Part shown: piece after piece, positions 51,386-59,764 of the stretch
Layout: each line of letters starts with the position of its first letter
Position numbering within the stretch: the first letter of the stretch is position 1
Assembly: GCA_903886485.1 (NCBI GenBank)
Contig: CAISMH010000004.1
Location: 1-64,000, forward strand
DNA length: 64,000 bases
DNA from: an uncultured Burkholderiales bacterium
GTDB taxonomy: Bacteria > Pseudomonadota > Gammaproteobacteria > Burkholderiales > Burkholderiaceae_C
Direction: 5' to 3'
Notes under the pieces: model-generated
What the model was told of the DNA's origin: nothing
The model's database searches: none
Seen by the model: only the letters and a program-made list of their open reading frames with translations
Made by a program: the position numbers and the translations under genes

Positions 51386-51736
51386 TTATTCGACGCCGAG
51401 CAACTCGACGTCAAACTTCAAGGTGGCGTTGGGCGGGATCACGCCGCCCGCGCCGCGTGCGCCGTATCCCAGCTCTGGCGCGATGATGAGGGTGCGTTGA
51501 CCGCCAATCTTCATGCCTTGCACGCCTTCGTCCCAGCCTTTGATGACCATGCCTGCGCCCAAGGGGAAGTCAAATGGGTCATTGCGATCGCGGCTGGAAT
51601 CGAACTTAGCGCCTTGCTCACCGTCTTGGTAAAGCCAGCCGGTGTAATGCACGGTGACGTGCTGGCCTGCTGCGGCCTCGGCGCCATCGCCCACCACGTT
51701 GTCGATGTATTGCAGGCCGGAAGGGGTCGTGTTCAT
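51386..51736 (-). CDS. FKBP-type peptidyl-prolyl cis-trans isomerase
   Basis: 116 residues forming a single FKBP domain without signal peptide, hence cytoplasmic. [87 protein letters not shown] contains all the usual active-site positions (Tyr, Phe, Asp, Trp, Tyr, Phe). It accelerates proline isomerisation during folding. Its own terminator lies downstream. Confidence 0.96.
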   Translation of the reverse strand: MNTTPSGLQYIDNVVGDGAEAAAGQHVTVHYTGWLYQDGEQGAKFDSSRDRNDPFDFPLGAGMVIKGWDEGVQGMKIGGQRTLIIAPELGYGARGAGGVIPPNATLKFDVELLGVE

Positions 51737-51904
51737 GGCAAATCCTTGAATAGAGGTCTAATGAAAAGCGAAGCCCTAGAGTGTACTGACCTGCTGCTTG
51801 TCCAATGAGAAAGCCCCGATGCGGGTCACATCGATTTTTTGAAGACGGTTGACTTTGACGATCTAAGACAATCGACACATTCCTTCCCATTTTGGAGATG
51901 TGTC

Positions 51905-52894
51905 ATGCAGGGTCGTCGTTGTGTGTTGTTTCGGTTTGCGGTCATTGCAGCCACCGGTTTTTTTAGCTTGGGTGGCTTGGACGTGGCGAATGCTCAGTCC
52001 TACCCCAACAAGCCTTTGCGCATCGTGGTGCCGTTTGGCGCAGGCGGTGTGGCAGACCTCACGGCACGCACCGTCGCACAAAAAATGTCCGAGGGCTTGG
52101 GTCAGTCGGTCATCATTGACAACCGTCCGGGCGCGGGCGGCATTGTGGCGGCCGAGATGGTGGCGAAGTCTGAGCCGGATGGTTACACCCTGCTGCTGAT
52201 GTCCAACGCCAATGCGGTGAGCGTTGGCTTGTTCAAATCATTGCCGTTTGACCCTGTGAAAGACTTCAATCCGGTGTCGCTGATGGGGACTTTTGATTTG
52301 GGGCTCATCACCAGCGCCGACTCACGCTTTCAGTCCTTGCCCGAGTTGTTGGCTTGGGCCAAAGCCAATCCGGGCAAGCTCAACATTGGCAGCATCAACA
52401 TTGGAAGCACGCAGCACCTAACGGCCGAGTTGTTCAAGTCAGCCGCGGGCTTGGATGCGCAAGTGGTGCCTTTCAATGGCACGCCTGCTGTGATGACCGC
52501 GCTGCGGGGTGGTCAGATTGATGTGGCGGTTGAAGTGCTGAGCCCGATGCTGCCGCAAATCAAAGGCGGTGCGTTGCGTGCATTGGCCGTGACAGGACAA
52601 AAACGCAACCTGGCATTGCCACAAGTGCCCACGGCCAAAGAGGGGGGTGTCCCGAATTTGATCTCGACGTCATGGAATGGTTTGGGAGTTCCCACCAAAA
52701 CACCGCAGGCCGTGGTGGACCGCTTGAACAAAGAAGTGAACGTGGCTTTGCAAAGCCCTGCAGTGCGCCAAAAGTTGCTGGACTTGAATGTGGAGCCACA
52801 CCCCAGCACCGTGGTGCAAGCGCATGATTGGCTGCAAACAGAAATCAAGCGTTGGGGTGATGTGATCCAACGCGCTGGGATTCAAAAGCAATAA
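51905..52894 (+). CDS. Bug/TctC-type periplasmic binding protein
   Basis: 329 residues. A signal peptide (LFRFAVIAATGFFSLGGLDVANAQ) is followed by LRIVVPFGAGGVADLTARTVAQ and VIIDNRPGAGGIVAAEMVAKSEPDGYTLLLMS. GGAG lies seven bases before the chosen ATG. It is followed 13 bases later by an AEC-type permease gene, so the two may share a carboxylate substrate. The ligand is unknown. Confidence 0.9.
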   Translation: MQGRRCVLFRFAVIAATGFFSLGGLDVANAQSYPNKPLRIVVPFGAGGVADLTARTVAQKMSEGLGQSVIIDNRPGAGGIVAAEMVAKSEPDGYTLLLMSNANAVSVGLFKSLPFDPVKDFNPVSLMGTFDLGLITSADSRFQSLPELLAWAKANPGKLNIGSINIGSTQHLTAELFKSAAGLDAQVVPFNGTPAVMTALRGGQIDVAVEVLSPMLPQIKGGALRALAVTGQKRNLALPQVPTAKEGGVPNLISTSWNGLGVPTKTPQAVVDRLNKEVNVALQSPAVRQKLLDLNVEPHPSTVVQAHDWLQTEIKRWGDVIQRAGIQKQ

Positions 52895-52907
52895 AAAGCA
52901 GACCACC

Positions 52908-53858
52908 ATGTTGAACATTCTCTCCATCATTGGGCCCATTTATCTGTCGATTGCGCTGGGTTTTGTCGCCACTCGCCAAGGCATGTTCAGCAAAGTCGAT
53001 GGCCAAGTCTTAGGGCGCTTTGTGCTGAACTTTGCCTTGCCTGCCATGCTGTTCAACACACTTTCCCAGCGTGATTTTGCAGAGGTGATGAACCCGCACT
53101 ACTTGGTGGCTTACGGTGTGGGCTCGATGTTCTCGTTTGCGGTGGGCTTTGGCGTCTGGCGCTTTGGGCGTCAGCGGTCGATGACTGAAAGTGGCTTGGT
53201 TGCCTTGGGCGTGAGCTCGTCCAACAGCGGCTATGTGGGCTACCCCATCTTGTTGCAACTCCTCGGTCCTGTGGCGGGTGTCGGCTTGGCGCTGACGGTG
53301 CTGGTTGAAAACCTGTTGACGATTCCACTGGGTCTAGCGATTGCCGAAAGCGGGGAGACCCAGCACCTGTCTTGGCAGCGCACCGTTTTTCAAAGTCTCA
53401 AGCGGATGGCTCAACTGCCAATGATGCAAGCCATTGTGTTGGGCTTTGTGTTCTCTGTCTTGGGTGTGCGCTTGCCCGAGGTGCTGTCAAAAACAGTGAA
53501 TCTTTTCGCCGCTTCAACGGCAGCGATTGCGCTGTTTGTGAATGGGGGCTCTTTGGTTGGGATGCGTGTGTTGGGCCTGATTCAAGATGTGCGTTGGATT
53601 GCGATGGGCAAATTGGTGCTGCATCCTTTGGCTGTCGGCCTCATGTTGTTGTGGCTTGGGCCCACGACGCCGAGTCTCAAAATCACAGCGGTGTTGTTAG
53701 CGGGCATGCCCATGCTGGGCATTTATCCGCTGTTGGCGCATCGCCATGGCAAAGAGGGATTCTGTGCGGCTGCGTTGTTGGTGACCACTGTGGCGTCGTT
53801 CTTCACGATCAGTTTGATTTTGTGGGCGATGGGTGAGTTACCGGGCTGGCATGTGTAG
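52908..53858 (+). CDS. AEC family transporter (auxin efflux carrier type)
   Basis: 316 residues with about ten hydrophobic helices. The N-terminus IIGPIYLSIALGFVATRQGMFSKVDGQVLGRFVLNFALPAMLFNTLSQR is typical of the AEC family, which includes malonate (MdcF) and malate efflux/uptake carriers. SNSGYVGYPILLQLLGP is the conserved crossover region in helix 4. Pairing with a Bug protein suggests an organic acid as substrate. Confidence 0.9.
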   Translation: MLNILSIIGPIYLSIALGFVATRQGMFSKVDGQVLGRFVLNFALPAMLFNTLSQRDFAEVMNPHYLVAYGVGSMFSFAVGFGVWRFGRQRSMTESGLVALGVSSSNSGYVGYPILLQLLGPVAGVGLALTVLVENLLTIPLGLAIAESGETQHLSWQRTVFQSLKRMAQLPMMQAIVLGFVFSVLGVRLPEVLSKTVNLFAASTAAIALFVNGGSLVGMRVLGLIQDVRWIAMGKLVLHPLAVGLMLLWLGPTTPSLKITAVLLAGMPMLGIYPLLAHRHGKEGFCAAALLVTTVASFFTISLILWAMGELPGWHV

Positions 53859-53866
53859 AGCGCAGC

Positions 53867-54256
53867 ATGCAAATTAAAGAATCAGAAGTTGAGGTCACGG
53901 CCATCCGCGCTCAAGGTGCGGGGGGGCAAAACGTCAACAAGGTTTCGAGTGCCATCCATTTGCGCTTTGATGTGACGGCCTCGTCTTTGCCCGAGGATGT
54001 CAAAGCGCGTTTGCTCGCCTTGTCGGATCAACGCATCACCAACGAGGGCGTGGTGGTGATCAAGTCGCAAGAGCACCGAAGCCAAGACATGAACCGCATC
54101 GAAGCCTTTGCGCGCTTGCTAGAGCTGGTGCAATGCGTCGCGAAGCCACCCAAGAAGCGCAAACCCACCAAGCCCACTTATGCGTCAAAGCTGCGTCGCT
54201 TAGACAGCAAAAAAAAGACCTCGGCGATCAAATCAAACCGAGGTCGGGTGTTGTAA
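53867..54256 (+). CDS. arfB: Alternative ribosome-rescue factor B (YaeJ-like peptidyl-tRNA hydrolase)
   Basis: 129 residues. The GGQ motif (RAQGAGGQNVNKVSSAIHLRFD) hydrolyses peptidyl-tRNA on stalled ribosomes, and the basic C-terminal tail (KPPKKRKPTKPTYASKLRRLDSKKK) is the part that enters the empty mRNA channel. The absence of a codon-recognition domain and the short length distinguish it from release factors 1 and 2. It starts nine bases after the AEC gene. Its last codons contain the terminator of the opposite-strand phnA gene. Confidence 0.94.
   Translation: MQIKESEVEVTAIRAQGAGGQNVNKVSSAIHLRFDVTASSLPEDVKARLLALSDQRITNEGVVVIKSQEHRSQDMNRIEAFARLLELVQCVAKPPKKRKPTKPTYASKLRRLDSKKKTSAIKSNRGRVL
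54209..54245 (-). terminator. Terminator of phnA lying inside the 3' end of arfB
   Basis: Minus-strand stem GACCTCGG/CCGAGGTC (54238-54245 and 54217-54224) followed by eight T residues (54209-54216 as A on the plus strand). The T-tract is read as the Lys codons of the arfB tail on the other strand. Confidence 0.75.
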
Positions 54257-54269
54257 GCGTCTTGTGGAT

Positions 54270-54611
54270 TTAAGCTTTGCGCAAATAGCAGGCTTTGAGC
54301 ATGTAGTTGCCGACATCCATCTTGCAGTCCACCTCGTGGTCCCCACCGACCAAGCGGATGCTTTTGACTTTGGTGCCCATTTTCAAGGTGGTGGATGAGC
54401 CTTTGACTTTCAGGTCCTTGATCAGCACGACAGCATCACCGTCTTTCAAGATGTTGCCATTGGCGTCTTTCACCACGGCATCGTCTTCATCGTCAGCGGC
54501 CACTGGCGCGGCCATTGGCCATTCATAAGCACAGTCGGCGCACACGTAGTTGTCGCCATCTTGGTAGGTGTTTTCTTGGCCGCACTGTGGGCAGGCTGGA
54601 ATAGAGGACAT
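54270..54611 (-). CDS. phnA: PhnA (YjdM) family zinc-ribbon protein
   Basis: 113 residues. The N-terminal zinc ribbon (CPQCGQENTYQDGDNYVCADCAYEW) is followed by a KOW/SH3-like C-terminal domain (VKDANGNILKDGDAVVLIKDLKVKGSSTTLKMGTKVKSIRLV). The family was named after the phosphonate operon but is not needed for phosphonate use; its role is unclear. Length equals E. coli YjdM (111). Confidence 0.95.
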   Translation of the reverse strand: MSSIPACPQCGQENTYQDGDNYVCADCAYEWPMAAPVAADDEDDAVVKDANGNILKDGDAVVLIKDLKVKGSSTTLKMGTKVKSIRLVGGDHEVDCKMDVGNYMLKACYLRKA

Positions 54612-54648
54612 TTTTTCTTTCTCAAAGAGTTTGTATCAATGGATACGG

Positions 54649-55731
54649 TCAGCGAACATGCAGTTTGACAGCGTCAGTGGATGCTGCTGCCGTGATCTCG
54701 CCGATTTCAGCGGCGTTGGCAAATCCATGTTTTTGAAAGATCGCCATGACCTCGTTGACAGCCTCGGGTGCGCAGGCCACCAACAAACCGCCACTGGTTT
54801 GGGGGTCGCTCAGCAAGGCTTGGTCGATGGCGTCGCATTCAGGAGCAAGCGCAATTTCGTGTCCATAAGCAGACCAATTGCGGCCTGATGCGCCCGTGAT
54901 CATGCCTTGCTGGGCCAGTGCGCGTACCTCGGGCAACAAGGGAATTTGACGCATGTTCAATTGCACGGTGTGTTGGCTGCCACGAGCCATCTCAAGCGCA
55001 TGACCCGCCAAGCCAAAGCCCGTGACATCGGTCATGGCATGCACCCCCGTCAAGGCAGACAAGGCTGCACCCGGTGTGTTGAGTTGGGTGGTGTTGGCGA
55101 TCATGTGCGCGTAGCCCTCGGTACTGAGTGCGTTCTTTTTCAGGGCCGCAGAAAGTACGCCAACGCCCAAGGGCTTGCCCAAGATCAAGCGATCACCCAC
55201 ACGTGCATTGGCATTGCGCTTGATACGTTTTGGATGGACCAAACCCAGCACGACCAAGCCGTAAATGGGTTCCACCGAATCAATGGTGTGACCACCGGCA
55301 ATCGGAATGCCCGCTTCACGACAGATGCTTTGCCCGCCATCCAAGATTTTGCCAATCGTTTCTGGCGATAAGACGTTGATGGGCATACCGACCAAGGCCA
55401 AAGCCATGATGGGTGTGCCGCCCATGGCATACACATCACTGATGGCGTTGGTCGCAGCGATGCGACCAAAGTCAAACGGGTCATCAACGATGGGCATGAA
55501 GAAGTCGGTGGTGGCAATCAAGGCCTGCTCGTCGTTGAGCTGATAGACCGCTGCGTCATCTGCCGTTTCAATGCCCACCAACAACTGCGGCGGGATGGGC
55601 ATGGCCTGTGTGCTTTTGAGAATCTCGCTCAAGACACCGGGGGCGATCTTGCAGCCGCAACCACCGCCATGGGACAAACTGGTCAAGCGCGGGGATGTGT
55701 GTGTGGAGGGCGTGTGGGTCGCTGTGATCAT
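54649..55731 (-). CDS. selD: Selenide, water dikinase (selenophosphate synthase), Cys form
   Basis: About 360 residues. LSHGGGCGCKIAPGVL contains the active-site Cys (as in E. coli, so no selenocysteine) and Lys. DDAAVYQLNDEQALIATTDFFMPIVDDPFDFGRIAATNAISDVYAMGG is the ATP-binding AIRS-type fold, and DVTGFGLAGHALEMARGS closes the family pattern. The enzyme makes selenophosphate for selenocysteine or 2-selenouridine. No selA, selB or mnmH partner lies in the window. The ATG at 55731 has a weak RBS; upstream in-frame starts exist. Confidence 0.92.
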   Translation of the reverse strand: MITATHTPSTHTSPRLTSLSHGGGCGCKIAPGVLSEILKSTQAMPIPPQLLVGIETADDAAVYQLNDEQALIATTDFFMPIVDDPFDFGRIAATNAISDVYAMGGTPIMALALVGMPINVLSPETIGKILDGGQSICREAGIPIAGGHTIDSVEPIYGLVVLGLVHPKRIKRNANARVGDRLILGKPLGVGVLSAALKKNALSTEGYAHMIANTTQLNTPGAALSALTGVHAMTDVTGFGLAGHALEMARGSQHTVQLNMRQIPLLPEVRALAQQGMITGASGRNWSAYGHEIALAPECDAIDQALLSDPQTSGGLLVACAPEAVNEVMAIFQKHGFANAAEIGEITAAASTDAVKLHVR

Positions 55732-55844
55732 AAGAGGCTTGTGTTGCGTGAGACTAGATTTTGCCAGCAGCGCATGCACAGACCCTCAAATGAAGCCATC
55801 ACTCTGATTTCTTCATGCAGTTTTCTGTTGTGAGTTTGAAGACA

Positions 55845-56636
55845 TCAGATGACTTTGAGCGTGATGTTCGGTAGTCCATCAATGTGACCTTCCATCGTGT
55901 CGCCTTTGACAACAGGGCCTACGTTTTCTGGCGTGCCTGCGTAAATGATGTCACCTGGCATGAGTTCAAACGCTGCAGATAGCTGGCTAATTTGCTCGGC
56001 AACAGACCAGATCATTTGCGCCAAATTGGCTTCTTGCTTGATGACTCCGTTGACCTTTAACCAAATCGCACCTTCTTTGAAATGGCCAAATTTTTCAACG
56101 GGGTGAATAGGGCCAATCGGTGCTGACTGGTCAAAACTTTTCCCAATTTCCCACGGCTTTTTTTGATCACCCATGGCGCGCTGCAAATCACGACGTGTCA
56201 TGTCCAGCCCTATGGCGTATCCATAGACACACTCAAGTGCTTTGTCGACTGGAATATTTCGCCCACCTTTGGCCAGTGCTGCGACCAGTTCAATTTCGTG
56301 GTGGTAGTTTTTTGTGAGGGGCGGGTAGGGGTGGTGGACGGTTTGCCCGACAGGCACAAGTTGAATGGCGTCAGTCGGTTTTTGAAAGAAAAACGGAGGC
56401 TCACGTGTCGGATCCGAGCCCATTTCAAGGGCGTGTGCGGCGTAGTTTCTACCGATGCAATAAATACGACGGACTGGAAAAACTTTGTGTGAACCAACAA
56501 TAGGTATGGTGGTTGTCGCGACTTTGAATAGCGTTTTAGCTGCGCTGTCCGCCATGACAGTTGGTGTGTAGCCAGCGAATGCGCTCAATCCAACTGCGCC
56601 TGCTTTTGTGAACAGGCCTCTCTTTTCAGCATCCAT
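55845..56636 (-). CDS. Fumarylacetoacetate hydrolase-fold protein with an N-terminal export-like leader
   Basis: 263 residues. The FAH domain starts near residue 55 with RIYCIGRNYAAHALEMG, then PPFFFQKPTDAI, HHEIELVAAL (acidic metal ligands), YGYAIGLDMTRRDLQ and GDIIYAGTPENVGPV. This pattern fits fumarylpyruvate-hydrolase-like enzymes that split acylpyruvates. Unusually, residues 1-35 (KRGLFTKAGAVGLSAFAG ... TPTVMADS) resemble a Tat leader with KR in place of RR. Most family members are cytoplasmic, so a periplasmic location would be uncommon. Upstream neighbours also encode exported proteins. Confidence 0.85.
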   Translation of the reverse strand: MDAEKRGLFTKAGAVGLSAFAGYTPTVMADSAAKTLFKVATTTIPIVGSHKVFPVRRIYCIGRNYAAHALEMGSDPTREPPFFFQKPTDAIQLVPVGQTVHHPYPPLTKNYHHEIELVAALAKGGRNIPVDKALECVYGYAIGLDMTRRDLQRAMGDQKKPWEIGKSFDQSAPIGPIHPVEKFGHFKEGAIWLKVNGVIKQEANLAQMIWSVAEQISQLSAAFELMPGDIIYAGTPENVGPVVKGDTMEGHIDGLPNITLKVI

Positions 56637-56726
56637 GGTTTCTTCCTTTTTTGCAATGACGACGCATGCTATGAGTGCGGTTCATTCCCCATGAGAGTGA
56701 AAACCCTTGCGCACAGCCCAAATTCG

Positions 56727-57524
56727 CTAGGGTGCAAGCACGGCGCCTTCAATTTTGTGGCGGAGCAAACTCTCGCGGACAAAGCCATTGGATTTCATTT
56801 CAGCAATGAAGTTTGTTAATGCCTCTTTCGCGAGCGCAGAGCTGTTTTTCGGTTGCCCCATGGCTTGTTCAATCCACATGAAGTGTCCAGGTAACAAGCG
56901 CAGACCTTCTGTTTTTTGTGCGTCGGATTCAAGTTGTTGCTTGACCCCAGCAGCAACGTCATACGAGCCGTCCATGAAGAAAGAAACGACTTGCGGTGAG
57001 GTGGGCGCGCGAACCAATTGGGCTTGTTTGAGTTCCCGAGTTAGAAATAAATCGTATGCACTGCCTTTGCCGACCACCACTTGGTGCTGCGCTTGATCGA
57101 CTTGCTCGTTGCGCATCAAGGGTGAATTTTTTTTCACCAAATAACTTCCTTCGATCACGACATAGGGCGGGCTGAATGAAATGCCTTGCCCACGCACAGG
57201 ATCGATGGCAAAAAAACCAAGGTCTGCGTTGCCTTGCGTCACCGCCTCGACAGATTTCGCGGCGGAGTTTACCGGTATGAGTTTCAGCGGTAGGTTGAAT
57301 TTTTGAGCGAGGGCTTGGGCCAAATCGACGGACACACCCACGGGCTCACCTGTGGATGGGTCCGTCCGCGCAAGAATGGGATTGCCAAGGTTGATCACGG
57401 CGCGCAATGTACCGGTAGGCGCCATGTGTTTCCCAATCTCTGTGGTCGTTTGCGCCCAAGCCAGCGGGTGTGACAGGGCGATCAAAGTCAGCCCCGCCAA
57501 CACCGCTTTCAGCCTTGCCTTCAT
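56727..57524 (-). CDS. Family 3 extracellular solute-binding protein
   Basis: 265 residues. A signal peptide (MKARLKAVLAGLTLIALSHPLAWA) is followed by GTLRAVINLGNPILA, GVSVDLAQALAQKFNLPLKLIPVNSAAKSVEAVTQGNADLGFFAIDPVRGQGISFSPPYVVIEGSYLV, the amino-acid-binding-protein fold. No permease or ATPase gene is adjacent. It follows the MBL-fold gene by six bases, so they are probably co-transcribed. Ligand unknown. Confidence 0.88.
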   Translation of the reverse strand: MKARLKAVLAGLTLIALSHPLAWAQTTTEIGKHMAPTGTLRAVINLGNPILARTDPSTGEPVGVSVDLAQALAQKFNLPLKLIPVNSAAKSVEAVTQGNADLGFFAIDPVRGQGISFSPPYVVIEGSYLVKKNSPLMRNEQVDQAQHQVVVGKGSAYDLFLTRELKQAQLVRAPTSPQVVSFFMDGSYDVAAGVKQQLESDAQKTEGLRLLPGHFMWIEQAMGQPKNSSALAKEALTNFIAEMKSNGFVRESLLRHKIEGAVLAP

Positions 57525-57530
57525 CTCGGT

Positions 57531-58394
57531 TTAAAACTCAAGCGTTTGGCCTTCCGTCATTGGCACAACCTTGACGGAGCTGCCTTTCATGGCTTTTTGA
57601 AATTCTTCCAACGTGCCTTTGGCCAAGGGATTGGAGTTGTAATGGATTGGGATCACCATCTTGGGCTTGATCCACTGACGTGCGGCATAGGCAGCGTCTT
57701 CGGGGTCCATCGTGAAGTTGCCACCAATGGGCATCAACACCAAATCAGGTTTGTAGCGTTCAGAGATGAACTTCATGTCACCAAAGAGCCCAGTATCACC
57801 CATGTGCCAAATTTTGAAGCCATTTTCCAACTCAATGATGTAGCCCACCGCTTCGCCCGCAGGGTGTGACTCGAGTTTCTCAGTGGCTGGGTTTTTCCAA
57901 ACATACAGGGACGAGTGTTCAGCTTGTACCGCGGTGACTTTGATGCCGGGAAGTGGTTTGACGCTGCCCGACTTGTTGAAGCGATGCGTCAACTCAGCAG
58001 GCATGACGCCCAGAGTAACCAAAGGCGTGATCATGTCGGCAGGCCCGTACAGCACAGTTTTGTGCAGCTTGGCCAAAGCCGGTGCATCGCCGATGTGATC
58101 GACGTGCGCGTGCGTCACCAACAGCAGGTCTACCTTGCCTAGGGCGGCAATGTCAGTTTTATAAGGCGCGGGTGTTTTGGGGCCACCTGTGAGCCAAGGG
58201 TCCACCACGATGGTTTGGCCACCGGGCGACTTGATACGAAAACCAGCTTGTCCCAACCAAAGAACTTCTGTTTTGGCCTGAACAGCGCTGGTTGTGGTTT
58301 GAGCCAAGCTGCTGGTGATCCCGATGGCAGCGAAGCTCAACAGCATGCAAGCCTTGATCCGCATGGCATGCAACCGACTGATTTGAGATGACAT
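57531..58394 (-). CDS. Exported metallo-beta-lactamase-fold hydrolase
   Basis: 287 residues. A signal peptide (MRIKACMLLSFAAIGITSSLAQ) precedes a UPF0173-like MBL domain: LWLGQAGFRI, VVDPWL, LLLVTHAHVDHIGDAPAL (HxHxDH), HMGDTGLFGDM and IPIHYNSNP. The family acts as zinc-dependent hydrolases of unknown substrate. AAGGA lies eight bases before the chosen ATG; a second ATG 18 bases upstream is possible. Probably the first gene of a short operon of exported proteins. Confidence 0.88.
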   Translation of the reverse strand: MSSQISRLHAMRIKACMLLSFAAIGITSSLAQTTTSAVQAKTEVLWLGQAGFRIKSPGGQTIVVDPWLTGGPKTPAPYKTDIAALGKVDLLLVTHAHVDHIGDAPALAKLHKTVLYGPADMITPLVTLGVMPAELTHRFNKSGSVKPLPGIKVTAVQAEHSSLYVWKNPATEKLESHPAGEAVGYIIELENGFKIWHMGDTGLFGDMKFISERYKPDLVLMPIGGNFTMDPEDAAYAARQWIKPKMVIPIHYNSNPLAKGTLEEFQKAMKGSSVKVVPMTEGQTLEF

Positions 58395-58430
58395 GGTGTG
58401 TTCCTTATTCATTAAATTCAACACGCACAT

Positions 58431-58619
58431 TTGAATCGAGTGAGGTCTAGGGATAACCCTTTTTTTTGTGTCTGCGCAAAAAAAGGAGTCGCATGTTGGA
58501 CACCTGGCCCTTACTTGTCGCGAGCGAGGTGGGCTACAGAATGCACGTGCTATTGGATACGGACCGCAAGCGGGGTCATCGCAGGGTATCGCTTGAATCG
58601 AAAACTAATGAGGTCTAGG
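58431..58619. repeat. Pair of imperfect direct repeats around a 160-base spacer
   Basis: TTGAATCGA and TGAGGTCTAGG occur together at 58431-58451 and again at 58593-58619, the second copy with six extra bases between the two blocks. The second copy covers the 3' end of the histidine phosphatase gene, so the first may be a duplicated gene tail. Confidence 0.5.
58493..58618 (+). CDS. Possible 41-residue small protein
   Basis: An ATG preceded by AAGGAG at four bases opens a frame of 41 codons ending at a TAG inside the second direct repeat. The product starts MLDTWPLLVASEVGYRM and has a basic middle (DRKRGHRR). It overlaps the stop of the minus-strand phosphatase gene. No family is recognised. 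The good RBS is the only positive evidence. Confidence 0.25.
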   Translation: MLDTWPLLVASEVGYRMHVLLDTDRKRGHRRVSLESKTNEV

Positions 58620-59174
58620 AATCACTTGATAAGACATCATTTTCCCGTTGGGATCCACTTTCGCTAGAACCATCTCACCTGAGGCAATGTTTTCGCCCAT
58701 GAACGCATGAATGTTGACATGGTGCGTGACCAAGATGAGTGCCTTGTCGCCCTTGGTTTTGAGCTTTTGAGAAATGAATTGCTGAAGCGCTTGTGTTCTT
58801 TCATTGGCTTTTTGCATGTCATCAAAAAAAGAGGCCAACGAGGGTTCAACTTGAAATCCCTTGAAATTGATCAATTCAGCCGTGTCCTTGCACCGACACC
58901 AAGCGCTGGATTGCACATCGGCAGTTTGGATGTTTTGCTTCTTGAGCCAGTCACCGATCCGCCGCGCTTGTTGACGACCTTCGGCACTGAGGTTGCGTTG
59001 CGTTTTGCAATCCTCCAGCACGTAATGAGCGGGGTCACCGATGCCAGGTGCGCGGGTGTGCCGCATCAATAAAACATACTCAGATGATTGAAGCTTGTCG
59101 GATAAATCACTGGCATGACAAAGTGCGCAAGCAAGCAACCAGAGTGCCGTTGTCGTGATTTTTTTCAGAACCAT
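58605..59174 (-). CDS. Exported histidine phosphatase family protein
   Basis: 189 residues. The signal peptide (LKKITTTALWLLACALCHA) is followed by VLLMRHTRAPG, which carries the phosphorylated His of the RHG-type motif, then NLSAEGRQQARRIGDWL, SAWCRCKDTAELI and ILVTHHVNIHAFMGENIASGEMVL with the second catalytic His. It resembles periplasmic SixA/Ais-like phosphatases. GGAG lies five bases before the ATG at 59174; an upstream ATG overlapping the lipoprotein gene would destroy the signal peptide. Confidence 0.88.
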   Translation of the reverse strand: MVLKKITTTALWLLACALCHASDLSDKLQSSEYVLLMRHTRAPGIGDPAHYVLEDCKTQRNLSAEGRQQARRIGDWLKKQNIQTADVQSSAWCRCKDTAELINFKGFQVEPSLASFFDDMQKANERTQALQQFISQKLKTKGDKALILVTHHVNIHAFMGENIASGEMVLAKVDPNGKMMSYQVIPRPH

Positions 59175-59221
59175 GCCGACTCCAGAGGGGCATGCGTCAG
59201 CTGCGCAGAACCGAACATGGG

Positions 59222-59764
59222 TCATGCCCTTTTGGTGAAAGATAGCGTGACATCACCCAAGTGAATACCCAATTTGGTCATGCGCGCCTTGTTGAGCATG
59301 ACGCGCTCGTTCATCAGGTACATCCAATCGTCCATTTGCACGTTCAAGATCCTGCCGTCCACGGGAAGGGCGAGGGTATAGCCCCAGTTGAAGGCGTTGC
59401 CTTTGGCTTGTCCCTGCGCAGTGCCCACCACATCACCTGCGGTCCCTGTGAACTGGCCGTGACCGAGGTCAGTCAGCGTCCATATTCTTTTCTCTTGCGT
59501 GCCATCGGAATACGAAAAGTCCTCATCCAAGGTGCCGATGTCTTTGTTCCAGTGGCATTTCATTTCAACGGTGAAACGTTTCACAACTTTGCCATTGCGA
59601 TCCGTGAAGATGCCCCAAGCATCGATGACGCCATTGAAGTAGGTGCGCAAATCTAGTTCGGGCTTTTGTCCTGCGTAATCTTCAATCGTCGGTGTTGCAC
59701 ATCCTGTCAGACCGAGGGTTGTGGTGGCCACGCCACCCCATAAAAGCATTCGACGATTCATCAT
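59222..59764 (-). CDS. DUF3833 family lipoprotein
   Basis: 180 residues. The leader MMNRRMLLWGGVATTTLGLTGC ends in a lipobox Cys. DLRTYFNGVIDAWGIFTDRNGKVVKRFTVEMKCHW and YSDGTQEKRIWTLTDLG, then LNVQMDDWMYLMNERVMLNKARMTKLGIHLGDVTLSF match DUF3833. Family members are often found with DUF2878 and cyclopropane-fatty-acid genes. Only the DUF2878 neighbour is present here. It overlaps that gene by four bases. Confidence 0.9.
   Translation of the reverse strand: MMNRRMLLWGGVATTTLGLTGCATPTIEDYAGQKPELDLRTYFNGVIDAWGIFTDRNGKVVKRFTVEMKCHWNKDIGTLDEDFSYSDGTQEKRIWTLTDLGHGQFTGTAGDVVGTAQGQAKGNAFNWGYTLALPVDGRILNVQMDDWMYLMNERVMLNKARMTKLGIHLGDVTLSFTKRA

Noticed and set aside
54649-55779. Selenocysteine codon or SECIS element in selD
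   Set aside because: The active-site position is an ordinary Cys codon and no in-frame TGA interrupts the gene.
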